From positions 1 to 39,490 of the forward strand of contig NZ_JH815596.1 in assembly GCF_000298075.1 (NCBI RefSeq): a DNA stretch of 39,490 nt, in the 5' to 3' direction. This document shows, in pieces, positions 1 to 12,841 of the stretch. A model generated the notes under the pieces. It worked only from the letters and a program-made list of their open reading frames with translations, did no database searches and had not been told where the DNA came from. Each line of letters starts with the position of its first letter. Positions within the stretch are counted from its first letter, which is position 1. Origin of the DNA: Staphylococcus massiliensis CCUG 55927 (lineage in GTDB: Bacteria; Bacillota; Bacilli; Staphylococcales; Staphylococcaceae). A program made the position numbers and the translations under genes.

Positions 1-1
1 G

Positions 2-33
2 AGACTGAAACCTTTTGGTTTCAGTCTTTTTTT
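2..33 (+). terminator. Rho-independent terminator of an upstream gene
   Basis: An 11-bp stem (arm AGACTGAAACC at 2-12, TTTT loop) is followed by seven T on the + strand. It would end a rightward transcript whose gene lies left of the window. Confidence 0.8.
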
Positions 34-40
34 ATGCACG

Positions 41-69
41 AAAAAAACCTACGCGACTTCACGTAGGTT
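41..69 (-). terminator. Terminator of the ilv-leu operon
   Basis: An 8-bp stem (AACCTACG at 46-53 with CGTAGGTT at 62-69) is followed on the minus strand by a run of seven T. It lies just downstream of the ilvA stop and marks the end of the leftward operon. Confidence 0.8.
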
Positions 70-79
70 AGATTATGAT

Positions 80-1345
80 TTAAATCAGTAACGAATATAG
101 CATTTTGTTTTCATTAATATAAATGTTTCGATTATCAAACGCATTTACATTTTCAAGTAGCTGTTCTAAATCATTGTGGTCTTTTAACTGGATACCAATG
201 ATAACAGTACCCGTATTTTGAGATGACTTCTTAAGGTATTCAAATTTAGTGATATCATCTTTAGGTCCTAAAACATCATTAACAAATTGTCTTAACGCAC
301 CAGGGCGTTGAGGGAAGTTTAGAATGAAGTAGTGTTTCATTTCTTCATATAATAACGAACGTTCCTCAATTTCTTTCATACGGTTGATATCATTATTACC
401 ACCACTGATAATACATACCACGTTTTTACCTTTAATTTGATCTTTATATTGTTCAAGTGCTGATACGGATAGGGCACCAGCTGGTTCAGCTACAATAGCT
501 AGTTTTGAATACATATCTAGAATTGTTGAACACACTGCACCTTCGTCGACTTGAATATAATCATGAATCACTTTCTGAGCAATATTAAATGTAATATCAC
601 CAACACGTCCAACTGAAGCGCCATCAACAAATTTATCAAGGCTTTCTAAGGTAACAACTTCTCCTTTTTGTATTGAAGCATGCATACTTGCAGCACCTAA
701 AGGCTCGACACCAATCACGTTGGTCTTAGGAGACTTTTCATGGAAGTAAGTCCCTACACCTGATATTAAACCGCCACCGCCAATAGCTGAGAAAAGGTAG
801 TCGAATTCTACATCAAGTGATTGAGATTGTTCTAAGATTTCTTTAGCGACTGTACCTTGTCCAGCAATCGTGTTGACGTTGTTGAAAGGATCGATAAAGT
901 TCATATCATGTGCTTTCGTGTAGGCTAACGCTTCTTGTAAACATGCGTCGAACGTATCTCCAGTCAGTACGATTTCAACATTATCTCCACCAAAGAATTG
1001 AACTTGTGAAATCTTCTGATTAGGTGTTGTAACAGGCATGAAGATGACCGCTTTTAAATCCATTTCTTTTGCTGTAAAAGCGACACCCTGCGCATGGTTA
1101 CCAGCGCTCGCACATGTAATACCGAGTTGTTGCGCTTCTTTAGATAGGGCGTTAATCGCGTTAAAAGCGCCTCTTAGTTTAAACGAACGTACCCATTGAA
1201 GGTCTTCTCTTTTTAAATAAACGTTACAATCATATTTGAGAGATAGATAATGATCACATTCTAAAGGGGTACGTTTAGCTACATTTTCTAATGATAAAAA
1301 TGCTTCATCTATTTCTCTTGCTGTAACACTTGTCGTGTTGGTCAT
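80..1345 (-). CDS. ilvA: Threonine deaminase (threonine ammonia-lyase)
   Basis: PLP enzyme converting threonine to 2-oxobutanoate and ammonia, the entry step to isoleucine. The PLP lysine is K56 in SFKLRGA, and the phosphate-binding glycine loop SAIGGGG follows in the middle of the protein. The C-terminal ~80 residues look like the short ACT-like regulatory part ([17 protein letters not shown]). I chose the ATG at 1345 (421 aa) because GAGGAGTG lies 8 nt upstream; the longer reading starting at 1384 would overlap leuD and has no better site. It is the last gene of the operon, 13 nt after leuD, and is followed by a terminator. Confidence 0.95.
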   Translation of the reverse strand: MTNTTSVTAREIDEAFLSLENVAKRTPLECDHYLSLKYDCNVYLKREDLQWVRSFKLRGAFNAINALSKEAQQLGITCASAGNHAQGVAFTAKEMDLKAVIFMPVTTPNQKISQVQFFGGDNVEIVLTGDTFDACLQEALAYTKAHDMNFIDPFNNVNTIAGQGTVAKEILEQSQSLDVEFDYLFSAIGGGGLISGVGTYFHEKSPKTNVIGVEPLGAASMHASIQKGEVVTLESLDKFVDGASVGRVGDITFNIAQKVIHDYIQVDEGAVCSTILDMYSKLAIVAEPAGALSVSALEQYKDQIKGKNVVCIISGGNNDINRMKEIEERSLLYEEMKHYFILNFPQRPGALRQFVNDVLGPKDDITKFEYLKKSSQNTGTVIIGIQLKDHNDLEQLLENVNAFDNRNIYINENKMLYSLLI

Positions 1346-1358
1346 ACTATTCACTCCT

Positions 1359-1928
1359 CTAGTTATTCTTTTCGTAGTTTTCAATTAATGATTCATATTG
1401 TAACGTAATGGCGATATCATCAAGGCCATTTACGAGTTTATTCTTCCAAGTTTCATCGATTTCAAATTCGAAGGTTTGCTCAGGGCTTTTCACAACTTGG
1501 TTAGGTAAATCAATGGTAATTTCATCAAATGTTGCTAAATATGTACGCGCTGCCTTCGGTAAACGTATCGGTAAGAGCGCGTTCTTTGTGCAATTCATGT
1601 AAAAGATGTCGCTATAGCTTTCGGCAATAATAACTTTGAAACCATAGTCTTTCAGTGCCCAAGCGGCATGTTCACGGCTAGAACCACAACCGAAATTATC
1701 GCCTGTAATTAAAATTGAGGCGTCTTTGTATTGTGGCTGGTTTAAAGTGAAGTCAGGATTGTCAGACCCATCATCTAGGTAACGCCATTCATCAAACAAG
1801 AAGGGACCAAAGCCTGTTTTTGTAACACGTTTTAAATGAACTTTAGGTATGATTTGGTCGGTATCGATATTGTCATGAAAAAGTGGCACTGGTTTACCTT
1901 TAATAACTTCAATTGGTTTAATTTCCAT
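1359..1928 (-). CDS. leuD: 3-isopropylmalate dehydratase small subunit
   Basis: Small (swivel-domain) subunit of isopropylmalate isomerase, which interconverts 2- and 3-isopropylmalate together with LeuC. Diagnostic stretches are [15 protein letters not shown] near the N-terminus and [17 protein letters not shown] (about residues 76-92), which bears the substrate-loop Ser/Arg. It is full length at 189 aa. The start codon directly follows the leuC stop, so the two subunits are probably translationally coupled. Confidence 0.96.
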   Translation of the reverse strand: MEIKPIEVIKGKPVPLFHDNIDTDQIIPKVHLKRVTKTGFGPFLFDEWRYLDDGSDNPDFTLNQPQYKDASILITGDNFGCGSSREHAAWALKDYGFKVIIAESYSDIFYMNCTKNALLPIRLPKAARTYLATFDEITIDLPNQVVKSPEQTFEFEIDETWKNKLVNGLDDIAITLQYESLIENYEKNN

Positions 1929-3299
1929 TTACTTAACCACCTTTCTAACGTCTACAAAGTGACCGTTAATTGCGGCAGCCGCTGCCATAGCAGGGGAAAC
2001 AAGATGTGTTCTTGCACCTTTACCTTGTCTGCCTTCAAAGTTACGGTTACTTGTTGAAGCACAATGGACACCGCTCGGCACTTGGTCTGGGTTCATACCT
2101 AAACACATAGAACATCCAGGTTCACGCCATTCAAAGCCGGCATCTTTAAAGATTTGATCAAGACCTAAAGACTCGGCTTCAAGTTTAACGGTCCTCGATC
2201 CAGGTACGACAATTGCAGTAATGTCAGGGTGCACCTGATGACCTTTCACGATTTCACTAGCTTCTTTTAAATCAGAAAGTCGCGCATTCGTACACGAACC
2301 TAGGAAGACATATCCAAGTTTAATGTCTTCAGCATACTGACCTGGTTTAAGTCCCATGTAGTTATATGCGCGTTCATCGTTGACGTCTTTGATTTCTGGA
2401 AAAGGCGTGTAGAAACTTACGCCCATCTCTGGACTTGTACCCCAAGTTACTTGAGGTTCAAGTTCTGATACATCAAGTGTGATGACTTTATCAAACGTAG
2501 CATCTTCATCGCTGTATAACGTTTTCCATTCATCGATTTTAGCTTCAATGTCCTGACTGTAAGGACGATTCTTTACATATTCAAAGGTCTTTTCATCAGG
2601 GGCCATCATACCGAACTTAGCACCCGCTTCAATCGCCATATTACAAATCGTCATGCGACCTTCCATGCTTAAGTTACGAATGGTTTCACCTGTAAACTCG
2701 AGGGCATAACCTGTACCGAAATCAACACCATGCTGACTGATCAGATGTAAAATAATATCTTTCGCATAAATACCTTTAGGAAGGGTACCTGTTACTTCAA
2801 TCTTTAAATTCTTAGGCTTTGTCTGCCAAAGTGTTTGCGTTACGAATACATGTTCAACTTCACTTGTGCCAATTCCAAATGCGATTGCCCCGAAAGCACC
2901 GTGAGTTGCCGTATGTGAATCACCACATACGATTGTTTTACCGGGCTGCGTTAGACCTGTTTCTGGTCCAACCATATGCACAATGCCTTGTTCTTTAGAC
3001 CCGACATCAAATAATGTTATGCCGAAGTCTTTACAGTTTTGTTGAAGTGTCGTGATTTGTTTATTCGCAATCTCATCTTTAATGTTATAGATGTCCACTG
3101 TAGGAACGTTATGATCTAATGTAGCAAACGTTAAATCTGGACGTCTGAGCTGCCTTTTTTGGATTCTTAATCCTTCAAAAGCTTGAGGAGACGTGACTTC
3201 ATGGATTAAGTGTAAATCGATATATAAAAGTTCAGGTTCTCCTTTTTTACCTGTGATAACATGTTTATCCCAAACTTTATCAAATAGTGTTTGAGCCAT
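1929..3299 (-). CDS. leuC: 3-isopropylmalate dehydratase large subunit
   Basis: Aconitase-family 4Fe-4S large subunit that pairs with LeuD. The cluster cysteines are visible in [10 protein letters not shown] and [10 protein letters not shown], and the substrate/cluster motif [12 protein letters not shown] is intact. I placed the start at the second ATG (3299, MAQTLFDK, 456 aa) because AGGAGG is then 7 nt upstream; the first ATG at 3305 abuts the ribosome binding site. It sits 12 nt after leuB and abuts leuD. Confidence 0.95.
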   Translation of the reverse strand: MAQTLFDKVWDKHVITGKKGEPELLYIDLHLIHEVTSPQAFEGLRIQKRQLRRPDLTFATLDHNVPTVDIYNIKDEIANKQITTLQQNCKDFGITLFDVGSKEQGIVHMVGPETGLTQPGKTIVCGDSHTATHGAFGAIAFGIGTSEVEHVFVTQTLWQTKPKNLKIEVTGTLPKGIYAKDIILHLISQHGVDFGTGYALEFTGETIRNLSMEGRMTICNMAIEAGAKFGMMAPDEKTFEYVKNRPYSQDIEAKIDEWKTLYSDEDATFDKVITLDVSELEPQVTWGTSPEMGVSFYTPFPEIKDVNDERAYNYMGLKPGQYAEDIKLGYVFLGSCTNARLSDLKEASEIVKGHQVHPDITAIVVPGSRTVKLEAESLGLDQIFKDAGFEWREPGCSMCLGMNPDQVPSGVHCASTSNRNFEGRQGKGARTHLVSPAMAAAAAINGHFVDVRKVVK

Positions 3300-3311
3300 C
3301 GTCATTCCTCC

Positions 3312-4352
3312 TTAAATGCTTTTTAAAATATATTCAAAAATTTGAGATGTATGGTATGTGCCACCTAAATCTTTAGTCGTAATGCCTTCTTGAATGAGGT
3401 GGTCTATTAAGTGATCAAGTTCGTGACTTGCTTTTGACTCATCGAAACTTTCTTTAAGACACATAGATAATGATCGTAGCATCGCAAATGGGTTTGCGAG
3501 ATCTTTCCCTTGAATATCTGGAGCTGAGCCGTGAATAGGTTCATATAAGCGCGGACCATTTTCACTAAAGCTTGCGGAAGGTGATAAGCCGAGTGAACCT
3601 GGAATAACGGATGCTTCATCACTTAGGATGTCGCCAAATAAATTCTCCGTTACAATAACGTCAAATTGCTTTGGATTCGTAATTAAATGCATACTACATG
3701 CATCTACAAGTAAGTGATTAACTGTAACTTCAGGATAATCTTGACTTACTTCGTTGATTACGCTGCGCCATAATTTACTAGAAGCGAGCACATTTTCCTT
3801 GTCGACGCTCGTTAAAATTTTGCGTCTCGATTGAGCTAATTTAAAAGCCACATGCGCAATTCGCGTGATTTCGTCTTTCGTATAAGTCAATGAATCAAGT
3901 GCATGCGTCTTCTCTACATAGCTTGGTTCACCAAAGTAAATGCCGCCAGTTAGTTCACGCACGATTATAAAATCCGCATCGTCAACGATACTTTCTTTAA
4001 GTGGTGATAAATGGCTTGTCCCCTTAACGACCTTAATCGGGCGAATATTAGCAAATAATTGTAAGGATTTTCGTAATTTTAACAGCCCATGTTCAGGACG
4101 ATTATCGGGATCTGTCCATTTAGGTCCACCTACAGCACCTAGTAATATTGCATCTGCATCATTACACGCAAGTTGTGTTGATTCTGGAAAAGGCGTGCCA
4201 TAGTTGTCTATAGCAACGCCACCAAAATCGTGAACTGATAAAGAATATTCAAATTGGTATTTCTCACTTAAACGTTTTAATACGCTTAAAGTGCCTTCCA
4301 TTATTTCGGGACCAATCCCGTCTCCTGGTAATGCTACGATTCTATATGTCAT
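3312..4352 (-). CDS. leuB: 3-isopropylmalate dehydrogenase
   Basis: NAD-dependent oxidative decarboxylase giving 2-oxoisocaproate in leucine synthesis. The isocitrate/isopropylmalate dehydrogenase fold is clear from [11 protein letters not shown] at the N-terminus, the [10 protein letters not shown] substrate loop, [11 protein letters not shown] and [12 protein letters not shown] (metal-binding Asp residues). Length 346 aa is normal. The ATG overlaps the leuA stop as ATGA, the usual signature of coupled translation. Confidence 0.96.
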   Translation of the reverse strand: MTYRIVALPGDGIGPEIMEGTLSVLKRLSEKYQFEYSLSVHDFGGVAIDNYGTPFPESTQLACNDADAILLGAVGGPKWTDPDNRPEHGLLKLRKSLQLFANIRPIKVVKGTSHLSPLKESIVDDADFIIVRELTGGIYFGEPSYVEKTHALDSLTYTKDEITRIAHVAFKLAQSRRKILTSVDKENVLASSKLWRSVINEVSQDYPEVTVNHLLVDACSMHLITNPKQFDVIVTENLFGDILSDEASVIPGSLGLSPSASFSENGPRLYEPIHGSAPDIQGKDLANPFAMLRSLSMCLKESFDESKASHELDHLIDHLIQEGITTKDLGGTYHTSQIFEYILKSI

Positions 4353-5884
4353 GACGTAACGCCTTCTTCCGATTGAATTTCAAGTTGATATTTCGCATGT
4401 GCTTCAACGTATGCTTTACATGAAGCGTATAGAATATCGTGGTCGATACCGATACCCGTAAATGTTTGTCCACCTACATTGATTTGTACGTGAACTTCAC
4501 CTTGAGCATCAAGACCTTCAGTCACGGAATCAATGGTATAGTCAAGTAGTTCTGGCGATACATCAAAAATACGGTCAACCGCATTATAAATAGATACAAT
4601 TGAACCTGTTCCAATGCTTGAATCTTGGTATGTTTTGCCAGCTTTATCTTTGAGTACAACGACTGCACTTTGAAGTCCGTTAGATACAAATTGAAGTTGA
4701 AGTGCATCGACCTGATAGAGTGCACGTTGTTCGTGATTCGTACCTTGTATTAAAGCGTGAATATCACGATCTGTAACATGTTTTTTCTTATCAGCGATAT
4801 CTTTAAATTGTTTAAATAATTGTTTTTTACCTTCGTCATCAATTTCATAACCTAGTGCTTTAAGTTTTTCATTAAAGGCATGTTTACCTGAAAGTTTTCC
4901 AAGTGGTAAATCGTTTTTCTTAACGCCGACAAGATTAGGTGTCATAATTTCATAAGTTTCAGGGTTCTTAAGGACACCGTCTTGATGGATACCAGACTCA
5001 TGGCTAAATGCATTCTGACCTACGATAGCTTTGTTTCTAGGAACACGAATTCCAGCATATCTCGAAATCAGGTCAGATGTAACTTTCGTTTCAGCTAGGT
5101 TAAGCTTAGTTTGATTTTGATAATAATCGTTTCTTACATAAAGTCCTAGCGCAACTTCTTCTAAAGCAGTGTTACCAGCACGTTCACCGATACCGTTAAT
5201 TGTACCTTCAATACGTTTCGCACCGTTTTGAATCGCTGCCATACTATTTGCTACAGCTAAACCTAAGTCGTCATGGCAATGTGCACTGTAAATGACGTCT
5301 TGATCTGTTTGAATCTCTTCATGTAAAGTTTTAAAGATATTCCCATATTCAGTAGGGTAGCTATAACCTACAGTATCTGGAATGTTAATGACAGTTGCAC
5401 CGGCATCTACCGCTGTTTGTACACATTGAATTAAAAATGGTAAAAGGGTTCTTGTCGCATCTTCTGGTGAGAATTGAACGACGTCAAAATATTGTTTCGC
5501 ATAACGCACATTCTCAGTAATAGCGCTTAAGACTTCGTCTTCAGTCATTTTCAGTTTATGTTCTAAGTGAATCGGACTTGTTGCAATAAATACATGAATT
5601 CTAGGTAATTGTGCTTCTTTCGTTGCTTCGTATACTGCGTCAATGTCTGACTTTTTACATCGTGCGAGGCCACAAACGGCTGTCTTTGTTAATGCTTTCG
5701 AGATAGCTTCCACTGATTTAAAACTACCAGGGCTTGAAGCAGGGAAGCCTGCTTCAATAATGTCAACGCCCCATTTTTCAAGTTGCTTAGCTATTGTTAA
5801 GCGTTCATCAAATGAAAAGCTAACGCCTGGTGTTTGTTCACCATCACGAAGTGTAGTATCAAAAATTTGGATATGATGAGACAT
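4349..5884 (-). CDS. leuA: 2-isopropylmalate synthase
   Basis: Condenses acetyl-CoA with 2-oxoisovalerate, the committed step to leucine. The N-terminal TIM-barrel shows [14 protein letters not shown] and the metal-binding [20 protein letters not shown] lies in the linker region and the C-terminal ~130 residues form the LeuA allosteric domain, so the enzyme should be leucine-sensitive. The ATG at 5884 (511 aa) is preferred over an in-frame TTG nine nt upstream, because AAAGGGG is then 9 nt away. It follows ilvC by 21 nt. Confidence 0.95.
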   Translation of the reverse strand: MSHHIQIFDTTLRDGEQTPGVSFSFDERLTIAKQLEKWGVDIIEAGFPASSPGSFKSVEAISKALTKTAVCGLARCKKSDIDAVYEATKEAQLPRIHVFIATSPIHLEHKLKMTEDEVLSAITENVRYAKQYFDVVQFSPEDATRTLLPFLIQCVQTAVDAGATVINIPDTVGYSYPTEYGNIFKTLHEEIQTDQDVIYSAHCHDDLGLAVANSMAAIQNGAKRIEGTINGIGERAGNTALEEVALGLYVRNDYYQNQTKLNLAETKVTSDLISRYAGIRVPRNKAIVGQNAFSHESGIHQDGVLKNPETYEIMTPNLVGVKKNDLPLGKLSGKHAFNEKLKALGYEIDDEGKKQLFKQFKDIADKKKHVTDRDIHALIQGTNHEQRALYQVDALQLQFVSNGLQSAVVVLKDKAGKTYQDSSIGTGSIVSIYNAVDRIFDVSPELLDYTIDSVTEGLDAQGEVHVQINVGGQTFTGIGIDHDILYASCKAYVEAHAKYQLEIQSEEGVTS

Positions 5885-5905
5885 AGTCCTCAACCCCTTT
5901 AAACG

Positions 5906-7423
<1,518 letters not shown>

Positions 7424-7427
<4 letters not shown>

Positions 7428-9163
7428 AGCACACCCTCCATTTCGTGATTGGCTTTTCCACTTGGAACCATAGGTAATACAGGTTCGACAGGTGAGATTC
7501 TAACTTCAATTAATGCTGGACCCTCATATTGAAAGGCCTCTTCAAGTGAACGTTCCATTGCTTCAGGGTCATCGATTAAGTAACTATGAACACCATAACT
7601 TTCTGAGAGTTTCATAAAGTCAGGTTGATCGTTAAATACGGAATGACTAAAGCGCTGATTAAAGAATTTATCTTGCCATTGTTTAACCATGCCAAGCGTA
7701 CCGTTATTGATGAGCACGATCTTAACGTTAAGGTTAAACTCATTCAGTAATGCCATTTCTTGGTTCGTCATTTGGAACCCACCATCGCCGACAAACGCGA
7801 CTACTGTGTCATTTGGTCTTGCTAGTTGCGCACCGATTGCTGCAGGTATACCATATCCCATTGTGCCAAGGCCACCACTTGTAAGTAATTGACCGTGTCG
7901 ATTGAATGGGTAATACTGTGCAACCCACATTTGATGTTGTCCAACGTCAGTTGTGACGATCGCATCGCCATTTGTAATCTTACCGATTGTTTCGATAAGT
8001 TTTTGCGGTTTAGAAAAGCCATCATCTGTTTCTTCATATTTAAATGGGTGTTCTGCCTTATTTGTTAAACACGTGTCTAACCATGCTTCATGTTTAAAGG
8101 TCAATTGGTTAAACATGAGTAACTCGCTCAGTACCTCTTTAACGTCTGCTACAATACCTAAGTCTGTCTTGATAACTTTACCGATTTCAACTGGATCGAT
8201 ATCTACGTGCACGATTTTAGCGTCTTTAGCGAATTCATCTGGCTTACTTGCTAGGCGATCATCAAAACGACTACCAAAGTTGATGAGTAAATCGCATTCT
8301 GTAAGTGCCATGTTACTTGCGTAAGAACCATGCATACCGCCCATGCCTAAGAATAAGTCATGTTCGTATGGTAGGGCGCCTAAACCAAGTAATGTTGTAA
8401 CTACTGGTATTTGATGTCTTGTCGCAAATGTTGTTAGCATGTGATTCGACTTTGAATGATTGACGCCAGCTCCAGCTAAGATAAATGGTTTTTTAGATGC
8501 TTTTAAAAGCTCTCTAAGACGTTGAATATCTTCTTTCTCAGGCGTTGTTTTTACCGTATAACCAGGTAAATCAAGTTCACGTGGTTTAGGATGATTCGTT
8601 GATAATATGCCCATGTCTTTCGGGAAGTCGATGACAACAGGACCTTTACGACCTGTATTCGCGATGTGAAACGCCTCATGTATAATTCTCGGGATATCGT
8701 TCACATCTTTAACTTGGTAATTATGCTTCGTTATCGGTGTAGTCATAGAGAGTAAATCTGCTTCTTGGAAAGCATCTTTACCGATACCTGGTGTATGCAC
8801 CTGACCAGTGATAACGATTAATGGTAATGAATCGCTATAAGCATCAGCTATACCGGTGATTGCGTTAGTAGCACCAGGGCCGCTTGTCACAACGACAACG
8901 CCCGGTTTACCTGTAACGCGTGCATATCCTTCAGCTGCGTGTGTAGCACCTTGTTCATGTCGTGCAAGGATATGTGTAATATCTTTATCATAAAATTTAT
9001 CATATAGCGGCAATACCGCACCGCCTGGATAACCAAATATGAAATCAACATCTTCCTTTAAAAAGGATTCTACTAAAAGTTCTGACCCCGTTTTCATAGT
9101 TTCAACAGGTCCCTCAACTTCTTCATACGTTACTGTTTCGAGAGGTTCTTCTGTTTTAGACAT
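7424..9163 (-). CDS. ilvB: Acetolactate synthase catalytic subunit
   Basis: ThDP- and FAD-dependent acetohydroxyacid synthase making acetolactate from pyruvate or acetohydroxybutyrate from pyruvate plus 2-oxobutanoate. The catalytic Glu lies in RHEQGATHAAEGYAR; the ThDP-Mg motif is GDGGFQMTNQE with NNGTLGMV after it. It is the biosynthetic type, being paired with IlvN, not the catabolic AlsS. Two in-frame ATGs exist; the one at 9163 (MSKTEEP, 579 aa) has the better spacing to AAGGAGTG. It lies 13 nt after ilvD. Confidence 0.94.
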
Positions 9164-9176
9164 ATCCATTCACTCC

Positions 9177-10865
9177 TTAAATAAGATTTTCAGGTACTTG
9201 CATCACGCCGCCTGTATTAGCGCTTGTAACAAGTGCTGTGTAGCGTGCTAAGTAACCAGTTTTAACTTTTGCTTTAAATGGTTTTAATGCTTGTTTACGT
9301 GCTTCTAATGTGTCATCTGAAACATCGACATCTAAAGTTCGGTTCGTTAAATCGATTGTGATGTCATCATCATCTTCTACAAGTGCGATAGGGCCGCCAG
9401 ATGCAGCTTCAGGTGAAATGTGACCAACTGCAATACCTCTTGTGGCACCAGAGAAACGACCATCTGTAATTAATGCGACGTCCTTACCTAAGCCGCGACC
9501 AACAATTGATGAAGTAGGGGCAAGCATCTCTGGCATGCCTGGACCACCCTTGGGACCTTCATATCGAATCACGACAACGTGCCCTTCGCGGACAGTATGA
9601 TTATCGATAGCTTCAACTGCGTCATCATGCGTATCAAAACAAATTGCTTTACCTTTAAAGACTTTGATAGATGGGTCGACTCCGCCAACTTTGATAACCG
9701 CGCCATTAGGAGCTAAGTTACCGAATAAGACGGATAAGCCACCTTCAGAGTCATAAGGATTATCTAAGTGGCGGATAACTTTATCATTCGTTATTGCTTT
9801 ACCTTCATTATTTTCTCTAAGTGTTTGACCAGTTGCTGTGATGCGGTCAGGATGTAATGTGCCTTCTTTCTTCATAAGTTCATTGATGATTGCTGGAACC
9901 CCACCAGCTTCATGAACATCGTGCATTGAATACGACGAACTAGGTGCGATTTTAGATAAATAAGGTGTCTTCTTAGCGATTTCATTAATGCGTGCTAAGT
10001 CGTAGTCGATACCCGCTTCCTTCGCAATTGCGAGTGTGTGAAAGACTGTATTTGTAGAACCACCCATCGCCATGTCTAATGCAAATGCGTCATCTAACGC
10101 TTCTTCCGTAACGATGTCTCGTGGTTTTAAGTCATTTTTGATATTATCTACTAATTTAAAAGCAGCTTCTCGAATCATTTCACGTCTTTGTTCACTTACT
10201 GCGAGTGCTGTGCCGTTATATGGTAGTGCTAACCCTAACACTTCCATTAAACAGTTCATGGAATTTGCTGTGAACATCCCTGCACAAGAACCGCAAGTAG
10301 GGCAGGCATTTTCTTCCATTTCTAAGAATTCTTCTTTTGACATTGATCCTTCTTTAAAAGCACCAACCGCTTCAAACATAGATGATAATGTTAAAGCTTT
10401 ACCTTGAGACGATAAACCAGCTTTCATAGGCCCACCTGAACAAAAGATAGCCGGTACATTCGTACGCATGGCTGCTAAAATCATACCAGGCGTGATTTTG
10501 TCACAGTTCGGAATGTAGAAGACACCATCGAACCAATGTGCGTTGATAACTGTTTCAGCTGCATCCGCGATAATTTCTCGACTTGGTAACGAATAACGCA
10601 TGCCAATGTGTCCCATTGCGATGCCGTCATCTACGCCGATTGTATTAAATTCAAAAGGAATGCCACCTGCTTCTCTGATTGCTTCTTTCGCAATATCTGC
10701 CAGCTCTCTTAAATGTACATGTCCTGGAACAATGTCTATATATGAATTACATATTGCTATGAAAGGTTTATTCATGTCAGTTGGACTTTTGATTTGTCCT
10801 GTTGCGTGTAACAAGCTTCTAGCCGGTGCTTGATGATCTCCTTTTTTGATCTTATCGCTTCTCAT
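9177..10865 (-). CDS. ilvD: Dihydroxy-acid dehydratase
   Basis: Fe-S dehydratase converting dihydroxyisovalerate and dihydroxymethylvalerate to the 2-oxo acids. Cluster ligands are visible in NCDKITPGM and [19 protein letters not shown]. The IlvD/Edd signatures [20 protein letters not shown] and [16 protein letters not shown] are intact. The start is set at 10865 (562 aa, [17 protein letters not shown]) behind GGGGGGAA; the upstream extension would run back into the attenuator hairpin. First structural gene of the operon. Confidence 0.96.
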   Translation of the reverse strand: MRSDKIKKGDHQAPARSLLHATGQIKSPTDMNKPFIAICNSYIDIVPGHVHLRELADIAKEAIREAGGIPFEFNTIGVDDGIAMGHIGMRYSLPSREIIADAAETVINAHWFDGVFYIPNCDKITPGMILAAMRTNVPAIFCSGGPMKAGLSSQGKALTLSSMFEAVGAFKEGSMSKEEFLEMEENACPTCGSCAGMFTANSMNCLMEVLGLALPYNGTALAVSEQRREMIREAAFKLVDNIKNDLKPRDIVTEEALDDAFALDMAMGGSTNTVFHTLAIAKEAGIDYDLARINEIAKKTPYLSKIAPSSSYSMHDVHEAGGVPAIINELMKKEGTLHPDRITATGQTLRENNEGKAITNDKVIRHLDNPYDSEGGLSVLFGNLAPNGAVIKVGGVDPSIKVFKGKAICFDTHDDAVEAIDNHTVREGHVVVIRYEGPKGGPGMPEMLAPTSSIVGRGLGKDVALITDGRFSGATRGIAVGHISPEAASGGPIALVEDDDDITIDLTNRTLDVDVSDDTLEARKQALKPFKAKVKTGYLARYTALVTSANTGGVMQVPENLI

Positions 10866-10892
10866 TTTGATTCCCCCCGAATATTTGAAAAT

Positions 10893-11002
10893 AAAAAAAC
10901 GTCCCAATTGATAAAAATTGGGACGTTAGATAAGTCCCATTCAACTAGAAATAGGACTTAAACGAGCAGTAACAAAAATTTGTTTACTGATGTTCGAGTC
11001 CT
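10893..11002 (-). promoter_or_regulatory. Transcription attenuator of the ilv-leu operon
   Basis: On the minus strand a terminator (12-bp stem, AACGTCCCAATT arms at 10916-10927 and 10898-10909, then a T-run) precedes ilvD. Upstream lie mutually exclusive pairings: A (AGGACT, 11002-10997, inside the leader ORF) with B (AGTCCT, 10958-10953); B (TAAGTCC, 10960-10954) with C (GGACTTA, 10937-10931); and C (GGGAC, 10938-10934) with the terminator's own 5' arm (GTCCC, 10924-10920). Inferred logic: a ribosome stalled on Ile/Leu codons leaves A:B and C:arm (readthrough); one reaching the stop covers A, so B:C forms and the terminator folds. Confidence 0.8.
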
Positions 11003-11076
11003 AACATGCATAATAAAATGATAATAATATTTTGTTGTCTTAGTGGTTTCGTATATGCGCTTGTATTAAAAGTCAT
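10984..11076 (-). CDS. Ile/Leu-rich attenuator leader peptide
   Basis: A 30-codon ORF behind GGAAGGAG, starting ATG at 11076. It contains four consecutive Ile codons followed by two Leu (IIIILLCMLGLE, residues 17-28), and ends 57 nt before the attenuator terminator. The position and residue bias are those of a branched-chain amino acid leader peptide sensing charged tRNA-Ile/Leu by ribosome stalling. A leucine-rich attenuator peptide has been described upstream of ilvD in S. aureus; here isoleucine codons dominate. No function as a free peptide is expected. Confidence 0.85.
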   Translation of the reverse strand: MTFNTSAYTKPLRQQNIIIILLCMLGLEHQ

Positions 11077-11121
11077 CTTATTATGCTCCTTCCTAATTAA
11101 ATGGTTTCAATCAATAGTGCG

Positions 11122-11204
11122 AATTATCTAAAAATTTGTTAAATTAAATTTACTATATCGACGTATTAAGTGTCAACTCTTTTTTAAAGAATTTTTTGAA
11201 AATT
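11122..11204 (-). promoter_or_regulatory. ilv-leu promoter with two CodY-like boxes
   Basis: Leftward promoter: TTGACA (11176-11171), 18-nt spacer, TAAATT (11152-11147). AATTTTTTGAAAATT at 11190-11204 matches the CodY consensus AATTTTCWGAAAATT with one mismatch, just upstream of -35. A second box with two mismatches (11122-11136) lies near +10. CodY repression in response to branched-chain amino acids and GTP is the known control of this operon in staphylococci. The upstream box could also affect the divergent tsaE promoter. Confidence 0.7.
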
Positions 11205-11296
11205 TAATTTTGATGACGATGTACCGCATTTCAAAGTAAATCGATGCAAAATTTGTTACAATGTATAGGATAAAAATTATAATAGGAGTTCTTAAA

Positions 11297-11758
11297 ATGA
11301 GAATTAAAAATTTAGATGAACTTGAACAATTTGCGCACGTCCTTGCAAGTCGACTTAAAGGACAAGATCTCATTTTATTAAATGGTGACTTAGGTGCAGG
11401 TAAAACAACGCTCACGCAACTTATTGGTAAAGCACTAGGCGTTAAACGTGTCATTAATTCTCCAACATTTAATATTATTAAATCTTATCAAGGTGACAAG
11501 CTTCAATTACACCACATGGATTGCTATAGACTTGAAGAATCTGAAGAAGATTTAGGCTTTGATGAATATTTTCTAGACGAAGAAGCGGTTACAATTATCG
11601 AATGGAGCCAGTTCATTGAGACATTCTTACCGAATGCTTTTCTAGAAATCAATATCAAAGTCATTGATGAAACGACTAGAGACATTACGATTCACGCAAA
11701 AGGGCGTCACTATCAAGACATGAAGGAGGGTATCGAACGTGAAGTATCTTTTAATTGA
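11297..11758 (+). CDS. tsaE: tRNA t6A biosynthesis ATPase TsaE
   Basis: P-loop ATPase of the TsaB-TsaD-TsaE machinery that installs N6-threonylcarbamoyladenosine at tRNA position 37. Walker A is GDLGAGKTT (about residues 30-38); the family pattern continues with VINSPTFNIIKSY and the D/E-rich HHMDCYRLEE and TIIEWSQ. The start at 11297 (153 aa) is behind AGGAG; the longer reading from 11261 starts inside the promoter region. First gene of tsaE-tsaB-rimI-tsaD, all four overlapping, which implies tight coupling. Confidence 0.93.
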   Translation: MRIKNLDELEQFAHVLASRLKGQDLILLNGDLGAGKTTLTQLIGKALGVKRVINSPTFNIIKSYQGDKLQLHHMDCYRLEESEEDLGFDEYFLDEEAVTIIEWSQFIETFLPNAFLEINIKVIDETTRDITIHAKGRHYQDMKEGIEREVSFN

Positions 11759-12401
11759 TACATCCAATCAACCATTATCGATTGGCTTAATGAACGATGA
11801 CGACGTGATTGACGATTACACGACAAATATAAAGAAGAATCATTCTGTTCAACTCATGCCAGCTATTGAACATATGATGAACGAACATAATATGACCCCG
11901 CAGCAACTTGACGCGATTGTAGTTGCGCAAGGTCCAGGTTCTTATACAGGTTTACGTATTGGTGTTACAACAGCCAAGACATTAGCTTATACGCTTCATA
12001 TTCCTTTATATGGGGTCTCTTCTTTAAAAGCCCTTGCACACACGCTAACGCATGAAACACGCGTCATTGTACCTGTCTTCAATGCAAGACGTGAACATGT
12101 CTACGCAGGTGCATATCAATTTAAAGACGGTCACTTTGAAACGATTATTGAAGATCAGTACATTGCGATTAAAGATCTGAACGACAAACTTCAATCACTT
12201 AACGACGACTATATCTTTGTAGGTCATGATACAACTGATTTAGAAGACTTATTAGACGGACCAACCTTGCATCAATTACCACGCGCGATAGCTATGAAGC
12301 CTTTAATTCACACACCTGAAGATACCCATACCTTTAAACCGACGTATTTAAAATTATCAGAGGCGGAACAAAATTGGATCAACCAAAACCAAAAGACTTA
12401 A
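11739..12401 (+). CDS. tsaB: tRNA t6A biosynthesis scaffold protein TsaB
   Basis: ASKHA-fold partner that stabilises TsaD. The N-terminus YLLIDTSNQPLSIGL and the signature VVAQGPGSYTGLRIGVTTAKTLAY are typical. Length 220 aa is normal. It starts with GTG, chosen because GAAGGAGGG lies 8 nt upstream, and overlaps the 3' end of tsaE by 20 nt. TsaB lacks catalytic metal ligands and acts by forming the TsaBD heterodimer. Confidence 0.93.
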   Translation: MKYLLIDTSNQPLSIGLMNDDDVIDDYTTNIKKNHSVQLMPAIEHMMNEHNMTPQQLDAIVVAQGPGSYTGLRIGVTTAKTLAYTLHIPLYGVSSLKALAHTLTHETRVIVPVFNARREHVYAGAYQFKDGHFETIIEDQYIAIKDLNDKLQSLNDDYIFVGHDTTDLEDLLDGPTLHQLPRAIAMKPLIHTPEDTHTFKPTYLKLSEAEQNWINQNQKT

Positions 12402-12841
12402 ATATTCGAAAGATGTCCAAGCTCGATGTCCCGAACGTTTATGACATCGAGCGCGTGAGTTTTAATGATAGCTCTTGGACAATTGATGCCTTTTATCATG
12501 AATTAGAAGAAAACAACTTTGCACAGTATTTTGTCTTAGAATATGACGGTGAAATAATAGGTTATCTAGGTTTATGGATTGTAATCGATCAAGCTCAAAT
12601 TACGACAGTTGCGATTGACACTAAATATCGTGGCTATGGCTTAGGTCAGTTGCTTTTAAAATATGTGATGCAATATGCGAGCTATTCTTGTTCAGTTATG
12701 AGTTTAGAAGTGCGTGTCGATAATACGGTCGCACAACATGTCTACCAGAAGTTCGGATTCCAATACGGTGGCAAACGCAAAAATTATTATGGCAATGGAG
12801 AGGATGCATATGTTATGTGGGTGAATTTAAACGATGAATAA
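12374..12841 (+). CDS. rimI: Ribosomal-protein-alanine N-acetyltransferase
   Basis: GNAT-fold acetyltransferase, RimI subfamily, expected to acetylate the N-terminus of ribosomal protein bS18. The acetyl-CoA motif A is [19 protein letters not shown] (about residues 77-95), followed by [19 protein letters not shown] and the C-terminal [17 protein letters not shown] start at 12374 behind GAGGCGG gives 155 aa and a 28-nt overlap with tsaB; an internal ATG at 12413 is the alternative. Confidence 0.9.
   Translation: MDQPKPKDLNIRKMSKLDVPNVYDIERVSFNDSSWTIDAFYHELEENNFAQYFVLEYDGEIIGYLGLWIVIDQAQITTVAIDTKYRGYGLGQLLLKYVMQYASYSCSVMSLEVRVDNTVAQHVYQKFGFQYGGKRKNYYGNGEDAYVMWVNLNDE

Noticed and set aside
10866..11100. 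T-box riboswitch upstream of ilvD
   Set aside because: No T-box sequence or specifier stem is visible; the leader ORF and alternative stems explain the terminator as ribosome-mediated attenuation.
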